Shown one piece after another: positions 42,664 to 51,627 of a stretch of DNA of 64,000 nucleotides (position 1 is its first letter; every line of letters starts with the position of its first letter). Under the pieces are notes generated by a model that saw only the letters and a program-made list of their open reading frames with translations, was not told the origin of the DNA and did not search any database. Origin of the DNA: an uncultured Prevotellaceae bacterium (GTDB lineage: Bacteria > Bacteroidota > Bacteroidia > Bacteroidales > Bacteroidaceae); NCBI GenBank assembly GCA_900316505.1, contig ONDH01000004.1:33742-97741 (forward strand), in the 5' to 3' direction. The position numbers were made by a program, and so were the translations under genes.

Positions 42664-43305
42664 ATGACTGCTTACAAATCAAACCCAAAGTTCTACGTGT
42701 CTGTGGATTGCATTATCTTCGGATTCGAGGACGGACATCTGAAGGTGCTGATTCATCAGCGTCCTTACGAGCCTGGGAAAGGTGAGTTGTCACTGATTGG
42801 AGGTTTTGTTCAAACCAACGAGAGCGTGGATTCCTCTGCTCAGCGCATCTTAAAGAAATTCACAGGACTTGACAACGTGTATATGCGACAGCTGGCCACA
42901 TTTGGAGAAGTGGAACGTGATCCGGGCGAGCGAGTGATCAGCATTGTGTATTATGCACTTATCGATGTAAACAACTACAACACGCAGCTCTCTGACATTC
43001 ACAATACACAATGGGTGGATGTGGATGAGATGCCCATTCTCTGCTTCGACCATAACGAAATGGTTCAGAAGGCACGCCGAATGCTTGGCGAAAAAATCAA
43101 AGACAATCCTATTGGCAGTAATCTTCTGCCACAATATTTCACGCTGAGTCTGCTTCAGACATTGTATGAGAGCATACTTGGCACTTCGATAGACAAGCGG
43201 AACTTCCGCCGAGCTATCTCCGAAAAAGAATATATTCAGGCAACAGGCATGATAGACAAAGAGTCTTCACGCCGAGGAGCCACACTATATAGATTCAAGA
43301 AATAA
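42664..43305 (+). CDS. araR: NUDIX-type transcriptional regulator of arabinose utilisation
   Basis: The 213-residue protein combines a NUDIX-like domain (about 10-140) with a C-terminal winged helix (about 150-213, ending RRGATLYRFKK). The NUDIX box is degenerate: GGFVQTNESVDSSAQRIL then KKFTGL lacks the REx-EE metal ligands, so it binds a ligand and does not hydrolyse it. This is the architecture of the AraR regulator described in Bacteroides thetaiotaomicron. Its setting among araD, araA and araB supports the name. It probably controls the cluster. Confidence 0.92.
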   Translation: MTAYKSNPKFYVSVDCIIFGFEDGHLKVLIHQRPYEPGKGELSLIGGFVQTNESVDSSAQRILKKFTGLDNVYMRQLATFGEVERDPGERVISIVYYALIDVNNYNTQLSDIHNTQWVDVDEMPILCFDHNEMVQKARRMLGEKIKDNPIGSNLLPQYFTLSLLQTLYESILGTSIDKRNFRRAISEKEYIQATGMIDKESSRRGATLYRFKK

Positions 43306-43396
43306 GTTCCATCCGTAATCGATGCACATCAATGACAGATGAAACTTCATCAGCAGTTGAAATAGGCACAATAAAACTATAAAAAACAGTAATACT

Positions 43397-44107
43397 ATGT
43401 TAGAAGAACTAAAAGAAAAAGTATTTAAGGCAAACCTTGACTTGGTAAAGCAAGGTTTGGTCATCTTCACTTGGGGCAATGTGTCTGGCATTGACCGTGA
43501 AAAAGGTCTTGTGGTCATCAAGCCATCTGGAGTGAGCTACGATGAGATGAAAGCAAGTGATATGGTTGTTGTTGATTTGGAGAGCGGAAAAGTTGTTGAG
43601 GGCGACCTCAATCCTTCTTCTGACACCCCAACCCACCTTGTGCTTTACAAGGCATTCCCAAACATTCAGGGTGTTGTTCACACACACTCCACTTACGCAA
43701 CAGCCTTTGCTCAAGCAGGCAAGGACATTCCCAACATCGGCACCACACACGCCGACTATTTCTATCAGGCAATCCCCTGCACTCGTGATATGACAAAGGA
43801 AGAAGTGGAAGGTCAATACGAATTGGAAACGGGTAATGTCATCGTAGATGAAATCCTCAACATCCGTAAGATTAACCCCGACCACACTCCTGCTGTGCTT
43901 GTGAAGAATCATGGTCCTTTCTCATGGGGAACATCTCCTGACAATGCGGTATATAACGCAAAAGTAATGGAACAGTGCGCTAAGATGGCATTCGTTGCCT
44001 TCTCCGTCAATCCTAATTTGACCATGAATCCTCTCTTGATTGAAAAGCACTACAATCGCAAGCATGGTCCTAATGCTTACTATGGTCAGAAAGGTCAGAA
44101 ACATTAA
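43397..44107 (+). CDS. araD: L-ribulose-5-phosphate 4-epimerase
   Basis: The 236-residue class II aldolase-fold enzyme has [35 protein letters not shown], the zinc ligands in [14 protein letters not shown] and the third ligand in [12 protein letters not shown]. It converts L-ribulose 5-phosphate to D-xylulose 5-phosphate. It is 91 bases after araR. The next 100 bases hold a heptamer array and then a four-helix-bundle gene. Confidence 0.97.
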   Translation: MLEELKEKVFKANLDLVKQGLVIFTWGNVSGIDREKGLVVIKPSGVSYDEMKASDMVVVDLESGKVVEGDLNPSSDTPTHLVLYKAFPNIQGVVHTHSTYATAFAQAGKDIPNIGTTHADYFYQAIPCTRDMTKEEVEGQYELETGNVIVDEILNIRKINPDHTPAVLVKNHGPFSWGTSPDNAVYNAKVMEQCAKMAFVAFSVNPNLTMNPLLIEKHYNRKHGPNAYYGQKGQKH

Positions 44108-44108
44108 T

Positions 44109-44140
44109 TTAATTCATAATTCATAATTCATAATTCATAA
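44109..44140 (+). repeat. Heptamer array, left side of four-helix-bundle gene 1
   Basis: About four units of aattcat begin just after araD. The complementary units (atgaatt/atcaatt) at 44589-44627 face them on the other side of the four-helix-bundle gene. Confidence 0.75.
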
Positions 44141-44151
44141 TCGGACGGCGC

Positions 44152-44514
44152 ATGAAGACAGACAATGTTGTATAAGAAAAGAGTCTATCTTTTGGAATAC
44201 GCATTGTAAAGATGGTTCGCCATCTCCTGAAAAGCTACACATACGCAGAGCATCCCATATTCACCCAGATTCTGAAATGCGGAACAAGCATAGGAGCTAA
44301 CATCAGAGAATCAGAACACGGAGAAAGTATTGACGATTTCAAGCATAAACTGAAAGTCGCACTCAAAGAAGCCAATGAGTCTTTGTATTGGTTAGAAATA
44401 CTCTATCAAGCCGAATATATAGATGCTTCACAATATGAGAGTATGAAAAATGACTGTATTGAATTAAATAAACTATTGATTTCAATCATCAATACACTAA
44501 ACAAAAGAAATTAA
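44152..44514 (+). pseudogene. Four-helix-bundle (S23/IVP-like) protein gene with in-frame TAA
   Basis: The family's usual start is visible from the ATG at 44152 (MKTDNVV), but codon 8 is TAA (44173-44175), followed in the same frame by EKSLSFGIRIVKMVRHLLKS and the conserved CGTSIGANIRESEHG, KVALKEANESLYWLEILYQA. A product could restart at 44212 and lack the first helix turn. The family occurs in 23S rRNA intervening sequences and as dispersed small genes. It is related to the Avd fold. It sits between araD and araA, framed by inverted heptamer arrays. Confidence 0.75.
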
Positions 44515-44588
44515 AATAAATAAATGTATAACCTATCATAATCATAATGAGTTCCTCATACAAGCACAATTGGTTTAACGAACCGAAT

Positions 44589-44627
44589 GGCAATTATGAA
44601 TTATCAATTATGAATTATGAATTAAAT
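44589..44627 (+). repeat. Heptamer array, right side of four-helix-bundle gene 1
   Basis: Units atgaatt and atcaatt (about five) are the reverse complement of the left array at 44109-44140. A TAAATTTG at 44623-44630 overlaps its end and could act as a weak promoter box for araA, 7 bases from the ATG. Confidence 0.65.
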
Positions 44628-44637
44628 TTGAAAAATT

Positions 44638-46173
44638 ATGGCATTTGAAAATTTGGAATTATGGTGGGTGACTGGTGCTCAGTTGCTCTATGGTGGTGAC
44701 GCAGTCATTGCAGTTGACGCTCACTCAAAGGAAATGGTAGAAGGTCTTAACAAGGGTGGTCTCATCCCTATTAAGGTTGTTTATAAAGGTACAGCAAACT
44801 CTTCCAAAGAAGTGGAAGACGTTATGAAGGCAGCTAACAACGACGAAAAGTGTGCTGGTATCATCACTTGGATGCACACCTTCTCTCCTGCCAAGATGTG
44901 GATTAAGGGTTTGCAGGCTCTCCAGAAGCCACTCCTCCACTTCCACACACAGTACAACGCTGAGATTCCATGGAGCGAAATTGACATGGACTTCATGAAC
45001 CTCAACCAGTCAGCTCACGGTGACATCGAGTTTGGTCACATCTGCACTCGTATGCGCGTTCCTCGCAAGGTGGTTTGCGGCTATTGGAAAGACGAAGCTG
45101 CTCAGAAGCAGATTGCTGTTTGGGCACGCGTGGCAGCAGGTGTTGCTGATGCCAAGAACGTGCGCTGCTTGATGTTCGGTATGAACATGAACAACGTGGC
45201 TGTGACTGACGGTGACCGCGTGGAGTTCGAACAGCGTCTCGGCTATCATGTTGACTACTACCCTGTTTCTTCTCTCATGGAGTACTTCAAGCAGGTGACT
45301 GATGCAGAGGCTGATGCACTTGTTGAGGAATACAAGAAACTCTACACCATCAAGATTGATGAGAGTGGAGAACAAGTATATTGGGAGAAGGTGAAGAATG
45401 CAGCTAAGGCTGAAATCGCTCTCCGCCGCGTGCTGAAGGATGAGGGTGCCACAGCTTTCACCACCAACTTTGATGACCTCGGTGATGCCGACATCAACGA
45501 TCCTAACTTTGTAGGTTTCGACCAGATTCCAGGTCTTGCTTCACAGCGTCTCATGGAAGAAGGTTATGGTTTCGGTGCTGAAGGTGACTGGAAGACCGCT
45601 TGCCTCTATCGCACGCTTTGGGTGATTCAGCAGGGTATGCCTATCGGTTGCTCCTTCCTCGAGGACTACACTCTCAACTTCGCTGGCGACCGCAGTTCTT
45701 GCCTCCAGAGCCACATGCTCGAGATTTGTCCGCTCATCGCAACCGACAAGCCAAAGCTCGAAGTACACTTCCTCGGCATCGGTATCCGCAAGCAGCAGAC
45801 AGCCCGCCTCGTCTTCACTTCTAAGGTAGGTCGTGGTATCAAGGCAACTGTTGTTGACCTCGGCAACCGTTTCCGTCTCATCTCTCAGGAGGTTGAGTGC
45901 ATTGAGCCAAAGCCCATGCCAAAACTTCCTGTTGCATCTGCCCTCTGGGTGCCACAGCCAACCTTCGAAATCGGTGCTGGTGCATGGATTCTCGCAGGTG
46001 GTACACACCACAGCGCATTCTCTTACGACATCACGGAAGAGTACTGGGAAGATTTCGCAGAAATGCTCGGCATCGAGTATGTGAAGATTAACAAGAACAC
46101 CACCATCAGTGAGTTCAAGCATGACCTCCAGATGAACGAGGTGTACTATATGCTGAACAAATCTTTGAAATAA
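44638..46173 (+). CDS. araA: L-arabinose isomerase
   Basis: The 511-residue protein has the family start (LELWWVTGAQLLYGGDAV), GIITWMHTFSPAKMWIKGLQ, LHFHTQYNAEIPW, and the metal and catalytic segments EEGYGFGAEGDWKT, SFLEDYTLNF, HMLEICP and GGTHHSAFSYD. It isomerises L-arabinose to L-ribulose in the cytoplasm. The length is normal. Confidence 0.98.
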   Translation: MAFENLELWWVTGAQLLYGGDAVIAVDAHSKEMVEGLNKGGLIPIKVVYKGTANSSKEVEDVMKAANNDEKCAGIITWMHTFSPAKMWIKGLQALQKPLLHFHTQYNAEIPWSEIDMDFMNLNQSAHGDIEFGHICTRMRVPRKVVCGYWKDEAAQKQIAVWARVAAGVADAKNVRCLMFGMNMNNVAVTDGDRVEFEQRLGYHVDYYPVSSLMEYFKQVTDAEADALVEEYKKLYTIKIDESGEQVYWEKVKNAAKAEIALRRVLKDEGATAFTTNFDDLGDADINDPNFVGFDQIPGLASQRLMEEGYGFGAEGDWKTACLYRTLWVIQQGMPIGCSFLEDYTLNFAGDRSSCLQSHMLEICPLIATDKPKLEVHFLGIGIRKQQTARLVFTSKVGRGIKATVVDLGNRFRLISQEVECIEPKPMPKLPVASALWVPQPTFEIGAGAWILAGGTHHSAFSYDITEEYWEDFAEMLGIEYVKINKNTTISEFKHDLQMNEVYYMLNKSLK

Positions 46174-46209
46174 ATTCAAAGCACAGAGAACGCAGAGAAC
46201 ACAGCGTCC

Positions 46210-46605
46210 ATGATACAACAAGAGCGTTTAGAACAATTGAACAAGATATCGGAGGCCGTTATAGGCGCAGCGATAGAAGTTCACAAATATCTTGGACCAG
46301 GATTGCTTGAATCTGTATATGAAATCTGTCTCATAGAAGAGTTAGAACAAAGAGGTTTAAAGGTTCAACAGCAGGTACGTCTGCCTTTGTATTACAAAGG
46401 ACAACTTACTAAGAAGTTCTTTATCATTGACCTCTTGATTGAGAATGAGATTATATTGGAGTTAAAGGCTGTGGACAAAATGCTCCCCATCCATGAATCC
46501 CAACTTATGACCTATCTCAAACTGACTCAGAAGGATTTAGGATTACTCATCAACTTTAATGTACCACGATTAGTTGACGGCATTAAAAGAAGACTCAACG
46601 GATAA
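46210..46605 (+). CDS. GxxExxY-family protein
   Basis: The 131-residue protein has the naming motif GPGLLESVYE (near residues 35-44) and the conserved core IDLLIENEIILELKAVDKMLPIHESQLMTYL, which resembles a PD-(D/E)xK nuclease-like active site (D, E-x-K). The function of the family is not established. It lies between araA and araB and is unrelated to arabinose use. Units like cacagagaac on its left (46180-46203) and the complementary ctctgtgac, ctctgccc, ctctgtgc on its right (46610-46645) frame it, just as the arrays frame the four-helix genes. Confidence 0.88.
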   Translation: MIQQERLEQLNKISEAVIGAAIEVHKYLGPGLLESVYEICLIEELEQRGLKVQQQVRLPLYYKGQLTKKFFIIDLLIENEIILELKAVDKMLPIHESQLMTYLKLTQKDLGLLINFNVPRLVDGIKRRLNG

Positions 46606-46661
46606 TCCTCCTCTGTGACCTCCGTCTCCTCTGCCCCCTCTGTGCATAAATACAAAGTTTT

Positions 46662-48290
46662 ATGACCGCAAAACAAACGATAGAAGCAGGTAAAGCCATT
46701 CTCGGTATCGAGTTTGGCTCTACCCGTATTAAGGCAGTTCTCATTGACGAAGAGAACAAGCCAATAGCTCAGGGAAGCCACGAGTGGGAAAACCAGCTCG
46801 TTGACGGCCTTTGGACATACAGCACCGAAGCTATCTGGTTCGGTCTTGAGGATGCTTACGCAGACCTTCGCAAGAACGTAATCAAGGAATATGACTGTGA
46901 GATTGAACATCTCGCATCAATCGGTATCTCTGCCATGATGCACGGATACATGGCATTCGGTCCTACAGGTACTGCAAGCAAGGGAGCTCCGGCTTCTGAG
47001 GCAGAGAAGATTCTCGTGCCTTTCCGCACATGGCGTAACACGAACACTGGTGCAGCTGCAGCAGAGCTTTCAAAGCTATTCAACTATAACATTCCACTCC
47101 GTTGGTCAATCTCTCACCTCTATCAGGCAATCCTCAATGGTGAGGAGCACGTGAGCGACATCACATACATCACTACCCTCGCCGGTTACATCCACTGGCG
47201 TCTCACAGGTGAGAAGGTTCTCGGTGTAGGCGATGCTTCAGGTATGATTCCTGTTGATCCAAAGACCAAGTCTTACAACGCTGAGATGGTTAAGAAGTTC
47301 AATGACCTCGTTGCTCCAAAGGGTTACCCATGGAAACTTGAGGACATCCTTCCCAAGAGCATCTCTGCAGGTGAGTATGCTGGAACGCTTACTGAACACG
47401 GAGCACAGCGCCTCGACATCTCTGGACACCTCAAGGGTGGTTGCCCACTCTGTCCTCCAGAGGGTGACGCAGGCACAGGCATGGTAGCCACAAATGCCGT
47501 TAAACAGCGTACAGGTAACGTGTCTGCAGGTACATCTTCATTCTCAATGATTGTACTTGAGAAGGACCTCTCCAAGCCCAACGAGATGATTGACATGGTG
47601 ACTACACCTGACGGCTCACTCGTTGCTATGGTTCACTGTAACAACTGCACTTCAGACATCAACGCATGGGTAAAGCTCTTCAAGGAATATCAGGAACTTC
47701 TCGGTGTACCAGTAGATATGAACGAGGTTTACGGCAAGCTCTACAACCACGCTCTTACAGGTGATGCAGACTGCGGTGGTGTACTTGCTTACAACTACAT
47801 TTCTGGTGAGCCTGTAACAGGTCTTCAGGAAGGTCGTCCTTTGGTTGTACGTTCAGCCAATGACAGGTTCAACCTTGCCAACTTCATCCGTACAAACCTA
47901 TACGCTACTGTAGCAGTGCTCAAACTTGGTAACGACGTACTCTTCAAGGAGGAGAAGATTAAGGTTGACCGTATCACTGGTCATGGTGGTCTCTTCAAGA
48001 CTCCAGGCGTAGGACAGCGTGTACTTGCAGCAGCCCTCAACTCCCCTATCTCCGTGATGGAGACAGCTGGCGAAGGTGGTGCATGGGGTATTGCTCTTCT
48101 TGCATCTTACCTCGTGAACAATCCAAAGAAGCAGAATCTTGCCGACTGGCTTGAGAGCGTAGTATTCGCTGGCAACACTGGTGTTGAAATTGCTCCGACC
48201 AAGGAAGATGTAGAAGGCTTCAACAAGTACATCGAAGTTTACAAGAAAGGCTTGGCAATCGAACAGGCAGCTGTGGACAATAAACAATAA
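46662..48290 (+). CDS. araB: L-ribulokinase, FGGY family
   Basis: The 542-residue sugar kinase has the phosphate loop ILGIEFGSTRIKAVLIDEEN, GISAMMHGYMAF, GDASGMIPVD, the FGGY C-terminal domain with ITGHGGLFKTPGVGQRVLAAAL and GEGGAWGIALLA. It phosphorylates L-ribulose. This is the longer Bacteroidetes form, not closely similar to E. coli AraB. Its place after araA fixes the assignment. Confidence 0.94.
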   Translation: MTAKQTIEAGKAILGIEFGSTRIKAVLIDEENKPIAQGSHEWENQLVDGLWTYSTEAIWFGLEDAYADLRKNVIKEYDCEIEHLASIGISAMMHGYMAFGPTGTASKGAPASEAEKILVPFRTWRNTNTGAAAAELSKLFNYNIPLRWSISHLYQAILNGEEHVSDITYITTLAGYIHWRLTGEKVLGVGDASGMIPVDPKTKSYNAEMVKKFNDLVAPKGYPWKLEDILPKSISAGEYAGTLTEHGAQRLDISGHLKGGCPLCPPEGDAGTGMVATNAVKQRTGNVSAGTSSFSMIVLEKDLSKPNEMIDMVTTPDGSLVAMVHCNNCTSDINAWVKLFKEYQELLGVPVDMNEVYGKLYNHALTGDADCGGVLAYNYISGEPVTGLQEGRPLVVRSANDRFNLANFIRTNLYATVAVLKLGNDVLFKEEKIKVDRITGHGGLFKTPGVGQRVLAAALNSPISVMETAGEGGAWGIALLASYLVNNPKKQNLADWLESVVFAGNTGVEIAPTKEDVEGFNKYIEVYKKGLAIEQAAVDNKQ

Positions 48291-48297
48291 ATTAAAT

Positions 48298-48383
48298 AAT
48301 CAGGAATTAGGAATGAGAAATTAGGAATGGATGCCATTGGCTCCACAAACAATTCCTCATTCCTGATTTCTCATTCTAAATTA
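48298..48383. repeat. Inverted heptamer arrays between araB and tkt
   Basis: Units aggaatta/aatgagaa (48300-48327) face the complementary tcctcatt, cctgattt and tctcattc units (48352-48383) across a 24-bp core. No gene lies between them. Confidence 0.7.
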
Positions 48384-48396
48384 AACAAAGTTTTTT

Positions 48397-50418
48397 ATGG
48401 CAAATTCAATTCAAGTTTTGAATCATGCTGCCGATAACATCCGTATCTTGGCAGCAAGTGCAGTAGAAAAGGCAAAGTCTGGTCACCCCGGTGGTGCTAT
48501 GGGTGGTGCCGACTTCATTAACGTTTTGTATTCAGAGTATCTGAAATATGACCCAAAGAACCCTGAATGGGTAGGTCGCGACCGTTTCTTCCTCGACCCT
48601 GGTCACATGGCTCCAATGCTCTACTCTCAGCTCTGCCTCATCGGCAAGTTCTCGCTTGAAGAGTTGGCACAGCTCCGTCAGTGGGGTTCTCCTACTACAG
48701 GTCACCCAGAGTTTGAGATTGCTCGTGGCATCGAAAACACATCAGGTCCTCTTGGTCAGGGTCACGTGTTCGCCATCGGTGCTGCCATCGCTGCCAAGTT
48801 CTTGGCTGCTCACACTGGCAACCCAACTTTCGCCAAGGAAACTATCTACGCTTACATCTCTGATGGTGGTGTGCAGGAAGAAATTTCTCAGGGCGGTGCA
48901 CGTATCGCTGCCGTTCTCGGTCTTGACAACCTCATCATGTTCTATGACTCTAACGACATTCAGCTTTCTACTGAGACTAAGGAAGTTATGACTGAGGATA
49001 CTGCTGCTAAGTATCGTGCTCTCGGTTGGGAAGTGATTGAAATCGTAGGTAACGATGCTGCACAGATTCGTGCTGCTCTCGACAAGGCTCAGAAGGTGGA
49101 AGGCAAGCCAACCCTCATCATCGGTAAGTGCATCATGGGTAAGGGCGCCCTCAAGGCTGACGGCACTTCTTACGAGGCAAACTGTAAGACTCACGGTGCT
49201 CCTCTCGGTGGCGACGCTTACATCAACACGGTGAAGAATCTCGGTGGTGACCCAGAGAATCCATTCCAGATTTTCGACGACGTGAAGGAGCTGTATGCTA
49301 ACCGTGCCAAGGAACTCGAGGCTATCTGCGCAGAGCGTTATGCAGAAGAGAAGGCTTGGGCTGCAGCTAATCCAGAGAAGGCTGCTCAGCAGGCTGACTG
49401 GTTCAGCGGCAAGGCTCCAAAGATTGACTGGAGCAAGTGCGTTCAGAAAGACAACGACGCCACTCGTTCTGCATCTGCAGCATGTCTGTCAGTACTCGCA
49501 GAGCAAGTTCCTAACATGATTTGTGCTTCTGCCGACCTTTCCAACTCTGATAAGACTGACGGCTTCCTCAAGAAGACTCACGCCTTCACCAAGGGCGACT
49601 TCTCAGGTGCCTTCTTCCAGGCAGGTGTGGCAGAGCTGACTATGGCTTGCTGCTGCATCGGTATGGCTCTCCACGGAGGTGTCATCCCAGCATGCGGTAC
49701 TTTCTTCGTATTCTCTGACTACATGAAGCCAGCAGTTCGTATGGCAGCCCTCATGGAGCTTCCAGTGAAGTTTATCTGGACTCACGACGCATTCCGCGTA
49801 GGTGAAGACGGCCCTACTCACGAGCCTGTTGAGCAGGAGGCACAGATTCGTCTCATGGAGAAACTGAAGAACCACTCTGGTAAGCCATCAGTGCTCGTTC
49901 TCCGTCCTGCTGACGCTCAGGAGACTACCGCTGCATGGGCACTTGCTATGGATAACATGGCTACCCCATCTGCCCTCATCCTCTCTCGTCAGAACATCAA
50001 CAACCTCCCAGCAGGCAACGACTACAGCCAGGCAGCCAAGGGTGGCTACATCGTGGCAGGCTCTGATGAGAACCCCGATGTTATCCTCGTGGCAACAGGT
50101 TCTGAGGTATCCACTCTCGTGGCAGGTGCAGAACTGCTCCGCAAGGACGGCAAGAAAGTTCGCATCGTCAGCGTTCCATCTGAAGGCCTCTTCCGTCAGC
50201 AGTCGAAGGAGTACCAGCAGAGCGTTCTCCCACAGGGCGTGAAGAAGTTCGGTCTTACCGCAGGTCTGCCTGTAAACCTCCTCGGTCTCGTACCCGAGGC
50301 AGAAGGCACCATCTGGGGTCTCGAAAGCTTCGGTTTCTCTGCTCCCTACAAGGTGCTCGACGAGAAACTCGGCTACACCGCAGAAAACGTTTACGCACAA
50401 GTAAATAAACTCTTTTGA
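48397..50418 (+). CDS. tkt: Transketolase
   Basis: The 673-residue ThDP enzyme has the N-terminal SGHPGGAMGGADF, GPLGQGHVFAIGAAIA, the ThDP-binding SDGGVQEEISQGG, and the pyrimidine and C-terminal domains (FVFSDYMKPAVRMAALM, THDAFRVGEDGPTHEPVEQ). It links pentose phosphates to glycolysis and uses D-xylulose 5-phosphate from AraD with ribose 5-phosphate from RpiB. Placement inside the arabinose cluster is known in Bacteroides relatives. Confidence 0.97.
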   Translation: MANSIQVLNHAADNIRILAASAVEKAKSGHPGGAMGGADFINVLYSEYLKYDPKNPEWVGRDRFFLDPGHMAPMLYSQLCLIGKFSLEELAQLRQWGSPTTGHPEFEIARGIENTSGPLGQGHVFAIGAAIAAKFLAAHTGNPTFAKETIYAYISDGGVQEEISQGGARIAAVLGLDNLIMFYDSNDIQLSTETKEVMTEDTAAKYRALGWEVIEIVGNDAAQIRAALDKAQKVEGKPTLIIGKCIMGKGALKADGTSYEANCKTHGAPLGGDAYINTVKNLGGDPENPFQIFDDVKELYANRAKELEAICAERYAEEKAWAAANPEKAAQQADWFSGKAPKIDWSKCVQKDNDATRSASAACLSVLAEQVPNMICASADLSNSDKTDGFLKKTHAFTKGDFSGAFFQAGVAELTMACCCIGMALHGGVIPACGTFFVFSDYMKPAVRMAALMELPVKFIWTHDAFRVGEDGPTHEPVEQEAQIRLMEKLKNHSGKPSVLVLRPADAQETTAAWALAMDNMATPSALILSRQNINNLPAGNDYSQAAKGGYIVAGSDENPDVILVATGSEVSTLVAGAELLRKDGKKVRIVSVPSEGLFRQQSKEYQQSVLPQGVKKFGLTAGLPVNLLGLVPEAEGTIWGLESFGFSAPYKVLDEKLGYTAENVYAQVNKLF

Positions 50419-50516
50419 AAAATGAGGAATTAGGAATTAGGAATGAGGAATTGATACTCTGCTAAATGGGAGTAAGACATTCAATTCCTCATTCCACATT
50501 CCTAATTCCTAATTCA
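50418..50516. repeat. Inverted heptamer arrays left of four-helix-bundle gene 2
   Basis: Units gaggaatt/aggaatta/ggaatga (50424-50452) face complementary attcctc, attcc and cctaatt units (50480-50515), with about 30 bp between. The four-helix gene follows directly. Confidence 0.7.
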
Positions 50517-50527
50517 AACAAGTTTAT

Positions 50528-50899
50528 ATGGAGCCAACCGACAACATAATCGCTGAAAAGAGTAAATAATTTGCTATTAGAATAGTGAATTTATACAAAT
50601 ATCTTCTGAAAGAGAAGAAAGAATTTATTCTTAGTAAGCAATTAGTTCGAAGTGGTACAAGCATTGGCGCCAATGTGGCAGAAGCTATCTGTGCTATCAG
50701 CAAGAAGGACTTCACGGCAAAGATGTACATCGCATACAAGGAATGTTCTGAAAGTCTTTACTGGATAGAATTGCTACATGAAACAGAATACTTAGACAAG
50801 AAAGCCTTCGATTCTATATGGAACCAATGCAAAGAACTCCATAAAATCCTAAGTAGTATTACAAAATCGTCTGAGGAACGGATTGAAACATTAGCCTAA
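50528..50899 (+). pseudogene. Second four-helix-bundle protein gene with in-frame TAA
   Basis: From the ATG at 50528 the frame reads MEPTDNIIAEKSK, then TAA at codon 14 (50567-50569), then continues FAIRIVNLYKYLLKEKKEFI, LSKQLVRSGTSIGANVAEAI and ECSESLYWIELLHETEYL to a stop at 50899. The TAA stands where the family normally has a lysine; AAA to TAA is one change. A GTG at 50585 could start a shortened product. The other copy, at 44152, is interrupted in the same N-terminal region. Confidence 0.78.
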
Positions 50900-51009
50900 A
50901 CCCATTGACCAGGTATCAATTCCTCACTCCTCATTCCTAATTCCTAATTATAATTTTAATTCTAAATCCTAAGTAGTATTACAAAATCGTCTGAGGAACG
51001 GATTGAAAC
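50844..51009 (+). repeat. Tandem duplication of the end of four-helix-bundle gene 2
   Basis: The 46 bases at 50844-50889 (end of the coding frame) recur exactly at 50964-51009, a period of 120 bp. The unit also includes the following cattcctaattcctaatt array (50922-50950 and 51030-51060), so gene end and array were duplicated together. Confidence 0.85.
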
Positions 51010-51064
51010 TCTATAGCCAAGGTATCAATTCCTCATTCCAAATTCCTAATTCCTAATTTTTAAT

Positions 51065-51496
51065 ATGAAAGTTGGTATCGCATCCGATCATGCGGCATTC
51101 CCATTAAAACAGTTCGTCAAGAAATATCTCGAGGAAAAAGGCTACGAGTACAAGGACTACGGCACCTATACCGAAGAATCCTGTAACTATGCCACCTATG
51201 GCCACGCATTGGCTGAAGGCATCGAGAAAGGCGAAGTATATCCTGGCATCGCCATGTGCGGTTCGGGCGAAGGCATCTCCATGACCCTCAACAAGCATCA
51301 GAGCATCCGTGCCGGTCTTGTTTGGCAACCCGAGATTGCTCACCTCATTCGCGAGCACAACAACGCCAACGTGATTGTCTTCCCTGGTCGTTTCATCAGC
51401 GAAGACGTATGCCGCCAATGTCTTGACGAATTCTTCAACACAGAGTTTGCTGGAGGTCGTCATCAACAACGTATTGAAGACATCCCCTGCAAATAA
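51065..51496 (+). CDS. rpiB: Ribose-5-phosphate isomerase B
   Basis: The 143-residue protein starts MKVGIASDHAAFPLKQFVKKYL and has the catalytic Cys in GIAMCGSGEGISMTLNKH, with NNANVIVFPGRF following. It interconverts ribose 5-phosphate and ribulose 5-phosphate. It is the last gene of the arabinose/pentose phosphate run and is followed by a terminator. Confidence 0.97.
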   Translation: MKVGIASDHAAFPLKQFVKKYLEEKGYEYKDYGTYTEESCNYATYGHALAEGIEKGEVYPGIAMCGSGEGISMTLNKHQSIRAGLVWQPEIAHLIREHNNANVIVFPGRFISEDVCRQCLDEFFNTEFAGGRHQQRIEDIPCK

Positions 51497-51518
51497 AGTC
51501 AAACAATAACAGCTAAGA

Positions 51519-51557
51519 AGGCACATCCGACATCCATTTGTCAGATGTGCTTTTTTT
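51519..51557 (+). terminator. Terminator after rpiB
   Basis: GCACATC (51521-51527) pairs with GATGTGC (51544-51550), with inner GACA/TGTC pairing, followed by seven T residues. Confidence 0.85.
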
Positions 51558-51627
51558 ATTTGCCCCACCCTTCCTCTGCTGCATCAACGTATTTGCATGA
51601 AAGTGACAATGACTTATTCGCGTTAAG

